From NCBI RefSeq assembly GCF_001612825.1, contig NZ_BDBE01000017.1, positions 1-43,779 on the forward strand: a stretch of 43,779 nucleotides of DNA. Direction: 5' to 3'. This stretch comes from Nocardia caishijiensis NBRC 108228 (GTDB lineage Bacteria > Actinomycetota > Actinomycetes > Mycobacteriales > Mycobacteriaceae). This document shows positions 7,503 to 16,397 of the stretch, in pieces (position 1 is the stretch's first letter; each line of letters begins with the position of its first letter). The notes under the pieces are model-generated. The model worked only from the letters and a program-made list of their open reading frames with translations, searched no databases and was not told the DNA's origin. A program made the position numbers and the translations under genes.

Positions 7503-8301
7503 CGGCGGCCTCCTTGTCTGTGGTTGCCATGGCCGCGGTACCGAGGTAGACCTCCTGCACGCGCGGATCGGCCTGCACCTGTTCCACGCTGCCCTCGCTG
7601 AGCACCGTGCCGCCCGCGAGCACCGTCACCGAGGTGGCGAAGGACCGCATGAAATCCATGTCGTGTTCCACCACGAGGACCACGCGGTCACCACCGATGC
7701 GGCGCAACAGGTTTCCGGTCTCCTCGCGTTCCTCGGCGCTCATGCCCGCGACGGGTTCGTCGAGCAGCAACACCGAGGCGTTCTGCACCAGCAGCATGCC
7801 GATCTCGAGCCACTGTTTCTGCCCGTGCGCGAGCACACCGGCGGGTTTGTCGCGCAGTGCGGTGAGACCCGTTGTCTCCAAGGCTTCTTCGATGGCGGGC
7901 AGCACGGACTTGCGGGCGCGCAGCAGCGACAGCGCCGAGCGGCCCGCGCCCGCCGCGATGTCGAGGTTCTGCAGCACCGTGAGCTGCTCGAACACGCTCG
8001 CGGTCTGGAAGGTGCGCCCGATCCCGAGCCGAGCGATCTGGTGCACCTTCTTGCCGAGCAGTTCGGTGCCCGACTTCTGCGCCGACCCGGTGGCCGGGAC
8101 CAGGCCGGTGATGGCGTCGATGAGGGTGGTCTTGCCCGCGCCGTTGGGCCCGATCAGGAACCGCAGGTCACCCTGCAGCACTGTCAGGTCGACGTCGGTG
8201 ACCGCCTTGAAGCCGTCGAAACTGACCGACAATCCACGGATTTCGAGGTATTCGCTGTTCATGCCCGCGTTGCCGCCGGGCTTGGGTTCGTGTGACGTCA
8301 T
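7495..8301 (-). CDS. urtD: Urea ABC transporter ATPase UrtD
   Basis: 268 aa, LivG-type ATPase. Walker A is GPNGAGKTT. The signature loop is LAHGQKQWLEIGMLL, the UrtD variant in which HGQKQ replaces SGGQ. Walker B is LLLDEPVAGMS, followed by the EHDMDF switch histidine. The start ATG overlaps the urtC stop by four bases (ATGA). An internal ATG at codon 14 is an alternative, because the first 13 residues are not conserved in character. Confidence 0.92.
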   Translation of the reverse strand: MTSHEPKPGGNAGMNSEYLEIRGLSVSFDGFKAVTDVDLTVLQGDLRFLIGPNGAGKTTLIDAITGLVPATGSAQKSGTELLGKKVHQIARLGIGRTFQTASVFEQLTVLQNLDIAAGAGRSALSLLRARKSVLPAIEEALETTGLTALRDKPAGVLAHGQKQWLEIGMLLVQNASVLLLDEPVAGMSAEEREETGNLLRRIGGDRVVLVVEHDMDFMRSFATSVTVLAGGTVLSEGSVEQVQADPRVQEVYLGTAAMATTDKEAADA

Positions 8302-9416
8302 CGGGCAAGCACCTTCTCCTCGGTGACCACGGCGGGTGTTTCCGGTTCGTTCTTACGGCTCTCGCGCCACCCCTTCACCATCGGCCACAGCCCGGCCAGA
8401 CCGGCGGGGATGAACCCGACGACCACGATGAACAGCACACCTTGCAGGTAGGTCCAGCCCGAGGGGAACGACTCCGACAGCGAGGTCTGCGCCCAGGCCA
8501 CCCCGATCGCGCCGAGCACCGGGCCGAGCAGGGTGGTGCGGCCACCGATCGCGACACCGATCAGGAACGCGATCGACGGGACGACACCGATGTCGGCGGG
8601 CGAGATGATGCCGACGATGGGGGTGAACAGCGCACCGGCGATGCCCGCGAGGAACGCCGCGACCACATACGCCACGATCTTGATGTTGGCCGGATCGTAC
8701 CCGAGGAAACGCACCCGCTCCTCGGCATCGCGCACCGCGATCAACAGTTCGCCGTAGCGGCTGCGGTTGAGCTGACGGATCAGCGCGACCACCACCAGCA
8801 GCGTGCCAGCGGCGATGAAGAACAGCATCTGCCGATTGGCCGGGTCCGAGAGCCGGAACCCGAAGAAGGCACGGAAGTCCGACAACCCGGTGAAGCCGCC
8901 GATGGCCTGCTGGCCCGTGAGCAGGATGGCCAGCGCCGCCGCGAGCGCCTGGCTCAGGATGGCGAAGTACGCGCCGCGCACCCGCCGCTTGAACACGCCG
9001 TACCCGAGCACCGCCGCGACCAGCGCGGGCAGTACCAGGATCGCGAGAATCGCCACCGGCGCCGAGGCGAACGGCTGCCAGAAGCCGGGCAGCTCACTGA
9101 TACCCGAGATCTCCATGAATTCGGGTACCTCGTTGCCGAGGCGGGCGGCGTCGGCGAGTTGCATGTGCATGGCCATGATGTAGGCGCCGATGCCGAAGAA
9201 GACGCCCTGGCCGAGAGTGAGCATTCCGCCACGGCCCCAAGCCAATCCGATGCCCGCGGCCACGATCGCGAAGCAGAGGAATTTGGCGAGCAGGTTCAGG
9301 CGGAAGTCGCTCAGCACCGCCGGAGCGACAGCGAACAGCAGGATCGCCGCCACCGCGAACCCGGCCAGGGGCGTGAGCCGAGGGTGCGCGCGAAGACGCT
9401 CGGACAATGCACTCAT
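8298..9416 (-). CDS. urtC: Urea ABC transporter permease UrtC
   Basis: 372 aa, a LivM-type permease with about ten hydrophobic segments. It contains GLAWGRGGMLTLGQGVFFGIGAY near the N-terminus and the EAA-like cytoplasmic loop in the second half, typical of branched-chain amino acid/urea permeases. It pairs with UrtB to form the channel. It ends inside the urtD start and is separated from urtB by 73 bp, the widest gap among the four downstream genes, which may allow differential expression. GAAAGGA lies just upstream of the ATG. Confidence 0.9.
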   Translation of the reverse strand: MSALSERLRAHPRLTPLAGFAVAAILLFAVAPAVLSDFRLNLLAKFLCFAIVAAGIGLAWGRGGMLTLGQGVFFGIGAYIMAMHMQLADAARLGNEVPEFMEISGISELPGFWQPFASAPVAILAILVLPALVAAVLGYGVFKRRVRGAYFAILSQALAAALAILLTGQQAIGGFTGLSDFRAFFGFRLSDPANRQMLFFIAAGTLLVVVALIRQLNRSRYGELLIAVRDAEERVRFLGYDPANIKIVAYVVAAFLAGIAGALFTPIVGIISPADIGVVPSIAFLIGVAIGGRTTLLGPVLGAIGVAWAQTSLSESFPSGWTYLQGVLFIVVVGFIPAGLAGLWPMVKGWRESRKNEPETPAVVTEEKVLAR

Positions 9417-9489
9417 GACAGCGTCCTTTCTGGCATGATCGGGCGGCCTGCGTGGTTACACTGCGCTGCCGCCTTCGGCCGCTGACCTC

Positions 9490-10374
9490 TCATGCCAAAC
9501 TCCTCGTCCGCACGGTGAACAGACCCTGCGGGCGGACCTGCAGGAAGATGACGATCAGCACGAACACGATCACCTTCGCGATGGACGCGGTGGTGGAGTA
9601 TTCGATGAAGGAATTGAGCAGGCCGAGCGCGAACGCCGCGATCACCGTGCCCTTGATCTGGCCGAGCCCACCGATCACCACCACCAGGAACGCGTCGATC
9701 AGGTAGCTCTGCCCGATGGTCGGACTGGTCGAACCGATGAGCGTGAGTGCGACACCGGCCACCCCCGCCAGGCCGGAGCCGATGAAGAACGTGCTGATAT
9801 CGGTGAATCTGCTGGAAATACCGCTGGTTTCGGCGAGCCCACGGTTCTGCACGACCGCGCGGATGCGGCGGCCCATCGGGGTGGTCTTGAGCACGGCGGC
9901 CAACGCGGTCACCGCGACGACCGCGAGCACGAGAATGAAGATCCGCGTCTTGGGCACCACCGCACCGGCGATGGTGATGCCGCCACTGAGCCATTCGGGC
10001 ACGAGCACGTTCTTGGCCGGTGCGCCGAAGATGTCACGGGCGGCCTGCTGCAGCACCAACCCGACACCGAAGGTGACGAGCAACGTGTCGAGCGGGCGGT
10101 CGTACATGTAGCGGATGAGCCCCATCTCCAGGACGGCGCCGAGCAGGCCACCGATCAGGAAACCGGCCAGCAGCGAGACGGCCAGCGAGACACCGGCCGA
10201 GGAGAAGACCTGCTGCACGACATAGGTGGTGTAGCAACCGGCCATGATGAACTCGCCGTGCGCCATGTTGATGACGCCCATCTGACCGAAGGTCAGCGAC
10301 AGGCCGAGCGCGGCGAGCAGAAGTATGGATCCCAGGCTCAACCCCGTGAAGAGCTGGCCGATCAGCACGTCCAT
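9490..10374 (-). CDS. urtB: Urea ABC transporter permease UrtB
   Basis: 294 aa, a LivH-type permease with about eight membrane segments. The N-terminal GLSLTFGQMGVINMAHGEF is the LivH/UrtB hallmark, and TPMGRRIRAVVQNRGLAETSGI is the conserved loop contacting the ATPases. The urtA-urtB gap of 68 bp contains a strong stem-loop on the transcript. Together with UrtC it forms the membrane channel for urea released, for example, by allantoicase or taken from the environment. Confidence 0.92.
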   Translation of the reverse strand: MDVLIGQLFTGLSLGSILLLAALGLSLTFGQMGVINMAHGEFIMAGCYTTYVVQQVFSSAGVSLAVSLLAGFLIGGLLGAVLEMGLIRYMYDRPLDTLLVTFGVGLVLQQAARDIFGAPAKNVLVPEWLSGGITIAGAVVPKTRIFILVLAVVAVTALAAVLKTTPMGRRIRAVVQNRGLAETSGISSRFTDISTFFIGSGLAGVAGVALTLIGSTSPTIGQSYLIDAFLVVVIGGLGQIKGTVIAAFALGLLNSFIEYSTTASIAKVIVFVLIVIFLQVRPQGLFTVRTRSLA

Positions 10375-10397
10375 TGTGGTGGACTCCTAGCGGAAGC

Positions 10398-10430
10398 GGT
10401 GTGGGACGCACCGGCGGCGCGTCCCACACC
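10398..10430 (-). terminator. Intra-operon stem-loop between urtA and urtB
   Basis: GGTGTGGGACGC (10398-10409) is perfectly complementary to GCGTCCCACACC (10419-10430), with a 9-nt loop. No T-run follows on the transcript strand, so it is more likely an mRNA-stabilising or partial-attenuation hairpin that keeps the binding protein in excess over the permeases than a full terminator. Confidence 0.6.
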
Positions 10431-10442
10431 TGTCGAGGGAAT

Positions 10443-11693
10443 TTACTTGAGGCCCTTGGCCCACTCGTAGGACTTCAGGTACGGGTCGGGCGTGATCGCC
10501 TTGCCGGAATCCCACACCGTGTAGATCAGGCCGTCGGCGCGGATCTCACCGATCCGGGCGGTCTTCGTGATGTGGTGGTTGGAGCCGTCGATGGTGACGG
10601 TGCCCTCCGGCGCGTCGAAGCTCACGCCGTCGGCCGCGGCCTGGATGTCGGCCACCGCGAACGACTTCGCCTTCTCCACCGTGTTCTTCCACAGGAACAC
10701 CGAGGCGTACGCGGCTTCCATCGGGTCGGAGGTCGGCTTGTCGGCGCCGAAGGCGGCCTTGTAGTCGGCGACGAACTTCTTGTTCGCCGGGGAGTCGACG
10801 GTCTGGTAGTAGTTCCAGGCGGTCAGCTGGCCCGCGAGCCGGTCGGCACCGATACCGACGACCTCTTCCTCCGCGATCGACACCGAGACCACCGGCATCT
10901 CGGCGGCCTTGAGGCCCGCGTTGGAGTACTCACGGAAGAACGCCACGTTGGAGTCGCCGTTGAGGGTGTTGAACACCGCGCCCGCCTTGGCGGTGCGCAC
11001 CTTGTTGACGATGGTGGAGAAGTCGGTGGAGCCGAGCGGGGTGTAGTCCTCGCCCTTGATCTCGATGCCGTTCGCGGCGGCGTAGGCCCTGATCTCGCGG
11101 TTGGCGGTCTGCGGGAAGACGTAGTCCGAGCCGACCAGGTAGAGGGAGGTGATGCCCTTCTGCTTCAGGTAGTCCAGGGCCGGGACGATCTGCTGATTGG
11201 TGGTGGCACCGGTGTAGAAGATGTTCTTGGAATCTTCCAGGCCCTCGTACTGCACGGGGTAGTAGAGCAGCGAGTTCAGGCTTTCGAACTTGGGCTTCAT
11301 GGCCTTGCGGCTCGACGAGGTCCAGCCGCCGAACACCGCGGCCACACAGTCGGAGCTGATGAGCTTTTCGGCCTTCTCGGCGAAGGTCTTCGGGTCGGAC
11401 GCGCCGTCCTCGGGAACGATCTCGATCTTCTTGCCGAGCACCCCACCCGCCGCGTTGATCTGGTCGACCGCCAGCTTGGTCGAATTAGCGACGGTGACTT
11501 CGGAAATCGCCATGGTGCCCGAGAGCGAGTGCAGCGAACCGACCTTGATGGTGTCTTTGGTTGTGTCGACGCAGGACGCCGCGGTGGAACCGGTGGAGGC
11601 GTCGTCGCGGGCGCCGCAGCCGGTGAGCAACAGGCCCGCGAGGGCCACCGCCGTGGGGACGGCCAGTGCCCTGAGCACACGGGAATCAGACAT
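10443..11693 (-). CDS. urtA: Urea ABC transporter substrate-binding lipoprotein UrtA
   Basis: 416 aa. A signal peptide ends in the lipobox LLTGC (lipidated Cys26). The mature protein is a type I periplasmic-binding fold with strongly UrtA-like stretches: [27 protein letters not shown] and [12 protein letters not shown]. It captures urea outside the membrane and delivers it to UrtBC. It is first in the operon, preceded by a 320-bp divergent promoter region shared with the acyl-CoA dehydrogenase that contains GntR-like and GlnR-like sites. Family assignment as urea rather than short-chain amide binding rests on these motifs and on the full urtABCDE context. Confidence 0.93.
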   Translation of the reverse strand: MSDSRVLRALAVPTAVALAGLLLTGCGARDDASTGSTAASCVDTTKDTIKVGSLHSLSGTMAISEVTVANSTKLAVDQINAAGGVLGKKIEIVPEDGASDPKTFAEKAEKLISSDCVAAVFGGWTSSSRKAMKPKFESLNSLLYYPVQYEGLEDSKNIFYTGATTNQQIVPALDYLKQKGITSLYLVGSDYVFPQTANREIRAYAAANGIEIKGEDYTPLGSTDFSTIVNKVRTAKAGAVFNTLNGDSNVAFFREYSNAGLKAAEMPVVSVSIAEEEVVGIGADRLAGQLTAWNYYQTVDSPANKKFVADYKAAFGADKPTSDPMEAAYASVFLWKNTVEKAKSFAVADIQAAADGVSFDAPEGTVTIDGSNHHITKTARIGEIRADGLIYTVWDSGKAITPDPYLKSYEWAKGLK

Positions 11694-11772
11694 GGGGCGT
11701 TCTCCTCATCAGGTGTAACGGCGGCGCACGCGCGCCACAACGAACACCGCCGCTGCCTGGCTGTACACCGGG

Positions 11773-11782
11773 TTGTATACAG
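11773..11782. promoter_or_regulatory. Putative GntR-family operator at urtA
   Basis: TTGTATACAG differs by one base from the perfect palindrome TTGTATACAA and fits the TNGT...ACNA style of FadR/FCD-family GntR operators. It lies 80 bp upstream of urtA, whose operon ends with a GntR/FCD gene. TGTACA at 11762-11767 may be a second half-site. Confidence 0.45.
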
Positions 11783-11859
11783 CGGCTGTATTCGTGAGCG
11801 GAACAGTAGATGGAACTTGTTGCAGCGGAATATCTCCCGATCACGTGCCCGTTTCGTCT

Positions 11860-11875
11860 GTTTCGTCCGTGTGAA
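11860..11875 (-). promoter_or_regulatory. GlnR-like nitrogen box upstream of urtA
   Basis: Read on the minus strand, TTCAC-N6-GAAAC matches the actinobacterial GlnR consensus GTnAC-N6-GAAAC at every defined base except the first. It lies 167 bp upstream of urtA in the direction of the operon. GlnR activates urea and ammonium uptake under nitrogen limitation in related bacteria, so the context fits, but one short match is weak evidence. Confidence 0.35.
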
Positions 11876-11895
11876 TTGTTCGGCGGGGAGCTACG

Positions 11896-11921
11896 GCGTG
11901 GCTACGGTTGCGTAGCCACGC
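11896..11921. other. Perfect 11-bp inverted repeat with GTTG loop
   Basis: GCGTGGCTACG-GTTG-CGTAGCCACGC is a flawless hairpin in the middle of the divergent promoter region, about 93 bp before the acyl-CoA dehydrogenase start. No T-run follows. It could be a repressor operator or a 5'-leader hairpin on the fadE transcript. Confidence 0.6.
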
Positions 11922-12013
11922 ACCCGTGCGGCACGCTGGCGATTCGTACGACGTCGAACAGCCGGAATCTCGCGGCGCTCGGGCCGCGGGGTGGTCAGTC
12001 GAGGAGGAGCCCA

Positions 12014-13843
12014 GTGGGGCACTACAAGGCCAACGTGCGTGACATCGAATTCAATCTCTTCGAGGTACTCGGGCTCGACAAGCTCTTCGATACCGGCGCC
12101 TACGGCGACCTCGACTCCGACACCGTGCGCCACATCCTCGACGAGGTGCGCAGGCTGGCCGAGGGCCCGATCGCGGAGACCTTCGCCGAGGCCGACCGCG
12201 ATCCGGTGACCTACAACCCCGACACCTTCGACGTCACCGTGCCCGAGCCGCTGCGCAAGACCGTGGCCGCCGTGCACGAGGCGCAGTGGTACCGGCTCGG
12301 CATGCCCGAGGGCATGGACGGCACGCCCGCGCCCAACGTGCTGCTGTGGGCCATCAACGAGCTCATCATCTGCGCGAACCCCTCGGCCAGCTTCTTCAAT
12401 ATGGGCCCGCTGATGGGCTCGGTGCTCTACGAGATCGGCACCGAGGAGCAGAAGCGTTGGGCACGTGGGGGTTTCGAGCGCGGCTGGCAGGGCACGATGG
12501 TGCTCACCGAACCGGACGCGGGTTCCGATGTGGGCGCCGGGCGGACCAAGGCCGTCCCGCAGCCCGACGGATCGTGGCACATCGAAGGGGTGAAGCGGTT
12601 CATCTCCGGTGGCGATGTGGGCGAGGTGGCCGAGAACATCTTCCACCTGGTGCTGGCCAGGCCCGAGGGCGCGGGGCCGGGGACCAAAGGTCTGTCGCTG
12701 TTCTACGTGCCGAAATTCCTCTTCGACCCCGACACCATGCGCATCGGTGACCGCAACGGGGTGTACGTCACCGGGCTCGAGCACAAGATGGGCATCAAAT
12801 CCTCGCCGACCTGCGAACTCACCTTCGGTGCCACCGGGGTGCCCGCCAAGGGGTGGCTGGTCGGTGAGGTGCACAACGGGATCGCGCAGATGTTCAAGGT
12901 GATCGAGAACGCGCGCATGACCGTCGGGGTGAAGTCGTCCGGCACGCTGTCGACGGGATATCTGAACGCGCTCGAATACGCCAAGACGCGGGTGCAGGGT
13001 GCGGACCTCACGCAGATGACCGACAAGACGGCGCCGCGCGTGACCATCACCCACCACCCCGACGTGCGGCGGTCGCTCGCCATGCAGAAGGCGTACGCGG
13101 AGGGGCTGCGGGCAGTGTACCTGTACACGGCCGCGCACCAGAATGTGGATGTGGCCCAGTTGGTTTCGGGCGCCGACCCGGAGATGGCACACCGCATCGA
13201 TGATCTGCTGTTGCCCATCGTCAAGGGTGTGGGCTCCGAGCGGGCCTATCAGTTGCTCACCGAATCGCTGCAGACCTTCGGCGGGTCGGGCTATCTGCAG
13301 GACTATCCGATCGAGCAGTACATCCGCGACGCGAAGATCGATTCGCTCTACGAGGGCACTACCGCCATCCAGGCCCAGGACTTCTTCTTCCGCAAGATCA
13401 TTCGCGACGGCGGTGCCGCGATGGGCCACCTCAACGCGCAGATCACCGCGTTCCTGGCCAACGATTCCGGCCGCTTCGCCACCGAACGCGCCCTGCTGCG
13501 CACCGCCCAGGCCGACGTCGCCGCCATGGCAACCACCCTCACCGGCTACGCCATGGCTGGTCAGCAGGACCCCGCCGAGCTCTACAAGGTCGGCCTCGGC
13601 TCGGTCCGCTTCCTGATGTCGGTCGGCGACCTGCTCATCGCCTGGCGCCTGCTGGCCCAGGCCGAAGTCGCCGCCGCCGCCCTCACCGGCGAGGCCGCCG
13701 CCAAAGACCGCCCCTTCTACCAGGGCAAAGTAGCCGTGGCCTCCTTCTTCGCCAAGAACGTCCTCCCCGAACTCACCGCCACCCGCACCATCCTCGCCGC
13801 CCTCGACACCGACATCATGGCCATCCCGGAAGAAGCCTTTTGA
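12014..13843 (+). CDS. FadE5-like acyl-CoA dehydrogenase
   Basis: 609 aa, the size of the FadE5 group (M. tuberculosis FadE5 is 611 aa) rather than the usual 380-400 aa. The start [20 protein letters not shown] and the block [20 protein letters not shown], with its flavin-contacting TEPDAGSD motif, are very FadE5-like. The catalytic glutamate is in [14 protein letters not shown], and a C-terminal helical extension of about 150 residues follows. It performs FAD-dependent alpha,beta-dehydrogenation of acyl-CoAs in beta-oxidation. GTG 12014 is preceded by GAGGAGGAG. Its stop is three bases from a remnant of the ancestral ramB 3' end, showing that fadE and ramB were once convergent neighbours. 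Confidence 0.9.
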   Translation: MGHYKANVRDIEFNLFEVLGLDKLFDTGAYGDLDSDTVRHILDEVRRLAEGPIAETFAEADRDPVTYNPDTFDVTVPEPLRKTVAAVHEAQWYRLGMPEGMDGTPAPNVLLWAINELIICANPSASFFNMGPLMGSVLYEIGTEEQKRWARGGFERGWQGTMVLTEPDAGSDVGAGRTKAVPQPDGSWHIEGVKRFISGGDVGEVAENIFHLVLARPEGAGPGTKGLSLFYVPKFLFDPDTMRIGDRNGVYVTGLEHKMGIKSSPTCELTFGATGVPAKGWLVGEVHNGIAQMFKVIENARMTVGVKSSGTLSTGYLNALEYAKTRVQGADLTQMTDKTAPRVTITHHPDVRRSLAMQKAYAEGLRAVYLYTAAHQNVDVAQLVSGADPEMAHRIDDLLLPIVKGVGSERAYQLLTESLQTFGGSGYLQDYPIEQYIRDAKIDSLYEGTTAIQAQDFFFRKIIRDGGAAMGHLNAQITAFLANDSGRFATERALLRTAQADVAAMATTLTGYAMAGQQDPAELYKVGLGSVRFLMSVGDLLIAWRLLAQAEVAAAALTGEAAAKDRPFYQGKVAVASFFAKNVLPELTATRTILAALDTDIMAIPEEAF

Positions 13844-13846
13844 TAC

Positions 13847-13862
13847 CTACTTGATGAGGTAG
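13847..13862 (-). pseudogene. Remnant of the original ramB 3' end (left junction)
   Basis: On the minus strand these 16 bases read (c) TAC CTC ATC AAG TAG, that is Tyr-Leu-Ile-Lys-stop, the same last four residues as the intact RamB 3 kb away. Its stop lies three bases from the fadE5-like stop. This is the expected scar if a mobile segment inserted into the 3' end of ramB and supplied a replacement tail. Confidence 0.7.
13851..13862 (+). repeat. Direct repeat, left attachment-like site
   Basis: TTGATGAGGTAG, identical to 16880-16891. The wider context (ACCT-AC- before this copy, ACCT-CAT- before the other) is also similar, giving about 18 aligned bases. Confidence 0.75.
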
Positions 13863-14340
13863 ATATGGTACGGATCAGCTGGTTTCGAGAACGGCGACTA
13901 CGCGGTTTTCGGGCCGATCGAAATGGAGCCGGAGTTAGCGACGGGTCCTCCGGTCGGAGGCCAGCGGCGGGAACAGACCGCTGCGAACGGTCAGGTTGCC
14001 CGTAGAGCGCGACGCGCGTCTGACCACATATGCCGATGAGGCGGACACCACCCCTGAGCGACACCTTGCGGAGGGTGGTCGCCGAATACCTGGCGCGGCA
14101 TCCGCTCAGTGCGTAACCGAGGCCCTCGTCGGCCCTACTTCATGGACTGGGGAGCCAGTCGCGGACTTCGCTGATGCCAAGGGGTCGGCGCGCGGATGTT
14201 CAAAAGCGTTGTCGTAGTGAGCGATTGTGCTCGGACGTCGATCTGGGGTGTCGAGCGACGACCTGCCGGATAGCCTGCGTTGTTGGTTTGTGCCGCTGGT
14301 AGTGTGATCCCATCTATCCGGGGTGGTCGAAGGTGGTCTG
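13863..14340. other. Non-coding left arm of the inserted segment
   Basis: 478 bp with no convincing gene. A 28-codon frame at 14030-14116 (ATG ... TAA, ending YLARHPLSA) has GC-rich third positions like real coding sequence and could be the tail of a destroyed gene; I cannot assign it. Other frames (13996-14217, and 14106-14513 reverse) lack start signals or family-like sequence. A GAAGGTGG ribosome binding site for the AIPR gene closes the region. Confidence 0.4.
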
Positions 14341-16014
14341 ATGAGTCTCATGCATGTCCGGCAGATCGAAACCCATGTGCGCGAGACGTATTCAGATGGC
14401 TGGGTTGCGAATCTCAGCGAGGACGCAAATCTGTCGAGGCTTCTCGCGCGATATGCTCTGGACTTGGCGCAACCGGTACAGGCCAACTCGGATGCCTTGC
14501 AGGTGGAGGTCACCGATCATGGCGATGACGGAGGAATCGACGCGGTTGCGGTGGATCCTCGAACGAATCTCGTCACGCTGGTGCAGAGCAAATGGCGTAA
14601 AGATGGCAAGGGGTCGTTCGACCTGAATTCTATGAATCGATTTGTAGAAGGTATCAGGAACCTGGCGGAAATTGATTCCACTGGAATTGTAAGTTGTTCT
14701 GCGGAGATGAAAAAATATGTTAGCGTGGCTTTGAGCAAACCAGGGGGGCGTCTCCTCCTGGTTGTGGTGACTACCGCCTCCGAGCCTCTCAGTGATGTTG
14801 TCCGCGCTCCAATGAATAAGCTTCTCGGCATCTTCAACGATGATCCGGACTCTGATCCTATCGCTACGTTCAAATATATAAAGCAGTCAGATCTGTTCTC
14901 TTCAATAGCGCAAATCCCTCGGGAGACGATCAATCTTGACCTGTCAATTCTTGAATGGGGCCGCCTGCGGGAGCCGAAGTCGGCCTACTATGGCAGGGTG
15001 AACGCACTGGAAATCGCCAGATGGTTCGAAACGCACGGCGAGTCTCTGTTCTCGGACAACATCAGGCTGGCGCTGGACAACTCCGAGATCAATGATGGAA
15101 TTTTCCGAACCGCAGTGTCCGATCCCGAGCTTTTCTGGTATTTCAACAACGGTCTGACCATTCTTGCGGAGACGATAGATCAGAGCATCGCTGGTAGCGT
15201 TACCCGAGATGCGGTAAACCTGCGATTGATAGACGCGTCGATTGTGAACGGTGCTCAGACGGTCTCTTCTCTTGGCCGGGCAATGCGGGCCGGTCGAGAA
15301 CATGAATTGAAACAGGCTTATGTCTTGGTTCGGTGCATCGAGATCGGAGGAGATGAGGCGCCCGATCTCGCCCGAAGAATAACACGTTATGCCAATACTC
15401 AGAACGCCGTCCTTGGTCAAGACTTTGTATTCTTGGATCCTGAGCAGCATCGGTTGGCTCAGGAACTGCGTTCCCTTGGCTTCACTTATCTGCTGCGGTC
15501 GGGTGAATCATCAGGTGATGCAGATCTGTCTTCTGTCATCGATGTTCGTCTCGCTGCTGTCTCATTGGCCTGTGCATCCGGAGACATCGGACATGCGGTT
15601 ACGGCGAAACGTGAGGTTTCGAAGCTATTCGATCGCGATTCTGGGCCGTATAAGACTTTGTTCAATCCGCAGGTGGACGGCGTGTACCTGGGCCACGTTG
15701 TCGAGGCTGTGAGCTTGGTTGATTACGTTCTTGATGAAGAGTCGGTGTCGTCCGACGGCCTACGTGCTGGCGTCGCGGTTCATGGGAGGCGTATCATCGC
15801 TCACCTCGTTCTCAAAAGCATCGGTACGAAGAAGTTGCGGGATCCATATTTGGATTTCAAGACTGAACTTGAAAAAGTTCCCGGCGCCGTTCTAGAATTG
15901 CTCGACGGGTTGGTTTCGAAATTTCCGGAGAACGCCTACCCAGGAAACGTGTTCAAGAACAGAACTCGATGCGAAGAGCTTATTTCTGAAATGTCTACGA
16001 GAGGTCGTGCCTGA
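14341..16014 (+). CDS. AIPR-family abortive-infection protein with N-terminal nuclease-like domain
   Basis: 557 aa. Residues about 1-150 look like a PD-(D/E)XK restriction-endonuclease fold: GGIDAVAVDPRTNLVTLVQSKW supplies D67 and the Q82-x-K84 pair. Residues about 210-450 carry the AIPR signatures WYFNNGLTI (266-274), IVNGAQTV (301-308) and ANTQNAV (351-357). AIPR proteins were first linked to phage abortive infection and often sit in defence islands; the mechanism is not settled. ATG 14341 is chosen because GAAGGTGG precedes it by four bases; GTG 14323 is an in-frame alternative. Codon use is much more AT-rich than in flanking genes, supporting recent transfer. It is convergent with hepT, 17 bp apart. 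Confidence 0.85.
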   Translation: MSLMHVRQIETHVRETYSDGWVANLSEDANLSRLLARYALDLAQPVQANSDALQVEVTDHGDDGGIDAVAVDPRTNLVTLVQSKWRKDGKGSFDLNSMNRFVEGIRNLAEIDSTGIVSCSAEMKKYVSVALSKPGGRLLLVVVTTASEPLSDVVRAPMNKLLGIFNDDPDSDPIATFKYIKQSDLFSSIAQIPRETINLDLSILEWGRLREPKSAYYGRVNALEIARWFETHGESLFSDNIRLALDNSEINDGIFRTAVSDPELFWYFNNGLTILAETIDQSIAGSVTRDAVNLRLIDASIVNGAQTVSSLGRAMRAGREHELKQAYVLVRCIEIGGDEAPDLARRITRYANTQNAVLGQDFVFLDPEQHRLAQELRSLGFTYLLRSGESSGDADLSSVIDVRLAAVSLACASGDIGHAVTAKREVSKLFDRDSGPYKTLFNPQVDGVYLGHVVEAVSLVDYVLDEESVSSDGLRAGVAVHGRRIIAHLVLKSIGTKKLRDPYLDFKTELEKVPGAVLELLDGLVSKFPENAYPGNVFKNRTRCEELISEMSTRGRA

Positions 16015-16031
16015 AGGGCTGAGGACCACTT

Positions 16032-16397
16032 CTAACGCTGATCAGCGGTAAGGTCTGCGAGGATCGCGCGGACCTGGTCAGCTTCCTGCGGCATTCTGTT
16101 GGCAAGCACATTCCAGAGGATTTCGTAGTCCACACCGTCGTAGTTGTGGGCAACCAAATTTCGGGTCGCCTTGATTCGTCGCCACGACACCTCTGGATAG
16201 GCCGCGATGAAGTCAGCCGGTATACGTGCAACGGACTCGCCCAGTCGGTGCAGAACTGCCTCTGAGGCTAGTCTGAGGTTCTGATCGGCGTCGTAGGCTT
16301 CCTTGCCGCCGTTGATGATATGCGCAGCCATGTCGCTGAATGTGAGGAAGTCTCGCAGGCTCTTGATCGTCCGTCCGCTAACAGCGCAGCGACTCAC
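16032..16397 (-). CDS. hepT: HepT-like HEPN toxin (DUF86)
   Basis: 121 aa, all-helical HEPN domain. The RX4HXY active-site motif is intact: R79-NLVA-H84-N-Y86. In HepT toxins, R and H form the RNase centre, and the tyrosine is the residue oligo-AMPylated by the partner MntA, which silences the toxin. Translation starts at a GTG that overlaps the mntA stop (GTGA), so antitoxin comes first and the toxin is translationally coupled. Intact motifs on both partners suggest an active pair. It could serve in plasmid/segment maintenance, phage defence or both. Confidence 0.85.
   Translation of the reverse strand: MSRCAVSGRTIKSLRDFLTFSDMAAHIINGGKEAYDADQNLRLASEAVLHRLGESVARIPADFIAAYPEVSWRRIKATRNLVAHNYDGVDYEILWNVLANRMPQEADQVRAILADLTADQR

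Larger units (their letters stand above)
11694..12013. promoter_or_regulatory. Divergent promoter region urtA / fadE5-like
   Basis: 320 bp without a gene. From the urtA side it holds TGTACA (11762-11767), a TTGTATACAG dyad (11773-11782), a GlnR-like box (11860-11875) and an 11-bp perfect hairpin (11896-11921). A reading frame from 11810 into the acyl-CoA dehydrogenase is open but not family-like, and the true start has its own ribosome binding site at 12001-12008. Confidence 0.6.

Noticed and set aside
8292..9485. Long plus-strand ORF (397 aa) across urtC
   Set aside because: Low-complexity Arg/Asp/His-rich shadow of urtC; the reverse frame has clear permease sequence.
10374..11915. Long plus-strand ORF (513 aa) across urtA
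   Set aside because: Antisense shadow of the UrtA gene; no start signal or recognisable fold.
11810..12013. N-terminal extension of the acyl-CoA dehydrogenase from 11810
   Set aside because: The extra 68 residues cross the divergent promoter elements; the GTG at 12014 has a strong ribosome binding site and a family-like start.
13863..14029. tRNA gene at the insertion site
   Set aside because: No cloverleaf or T-arm sequence near either repeat; the shared repeat encodes the RamB C-terminus instead.
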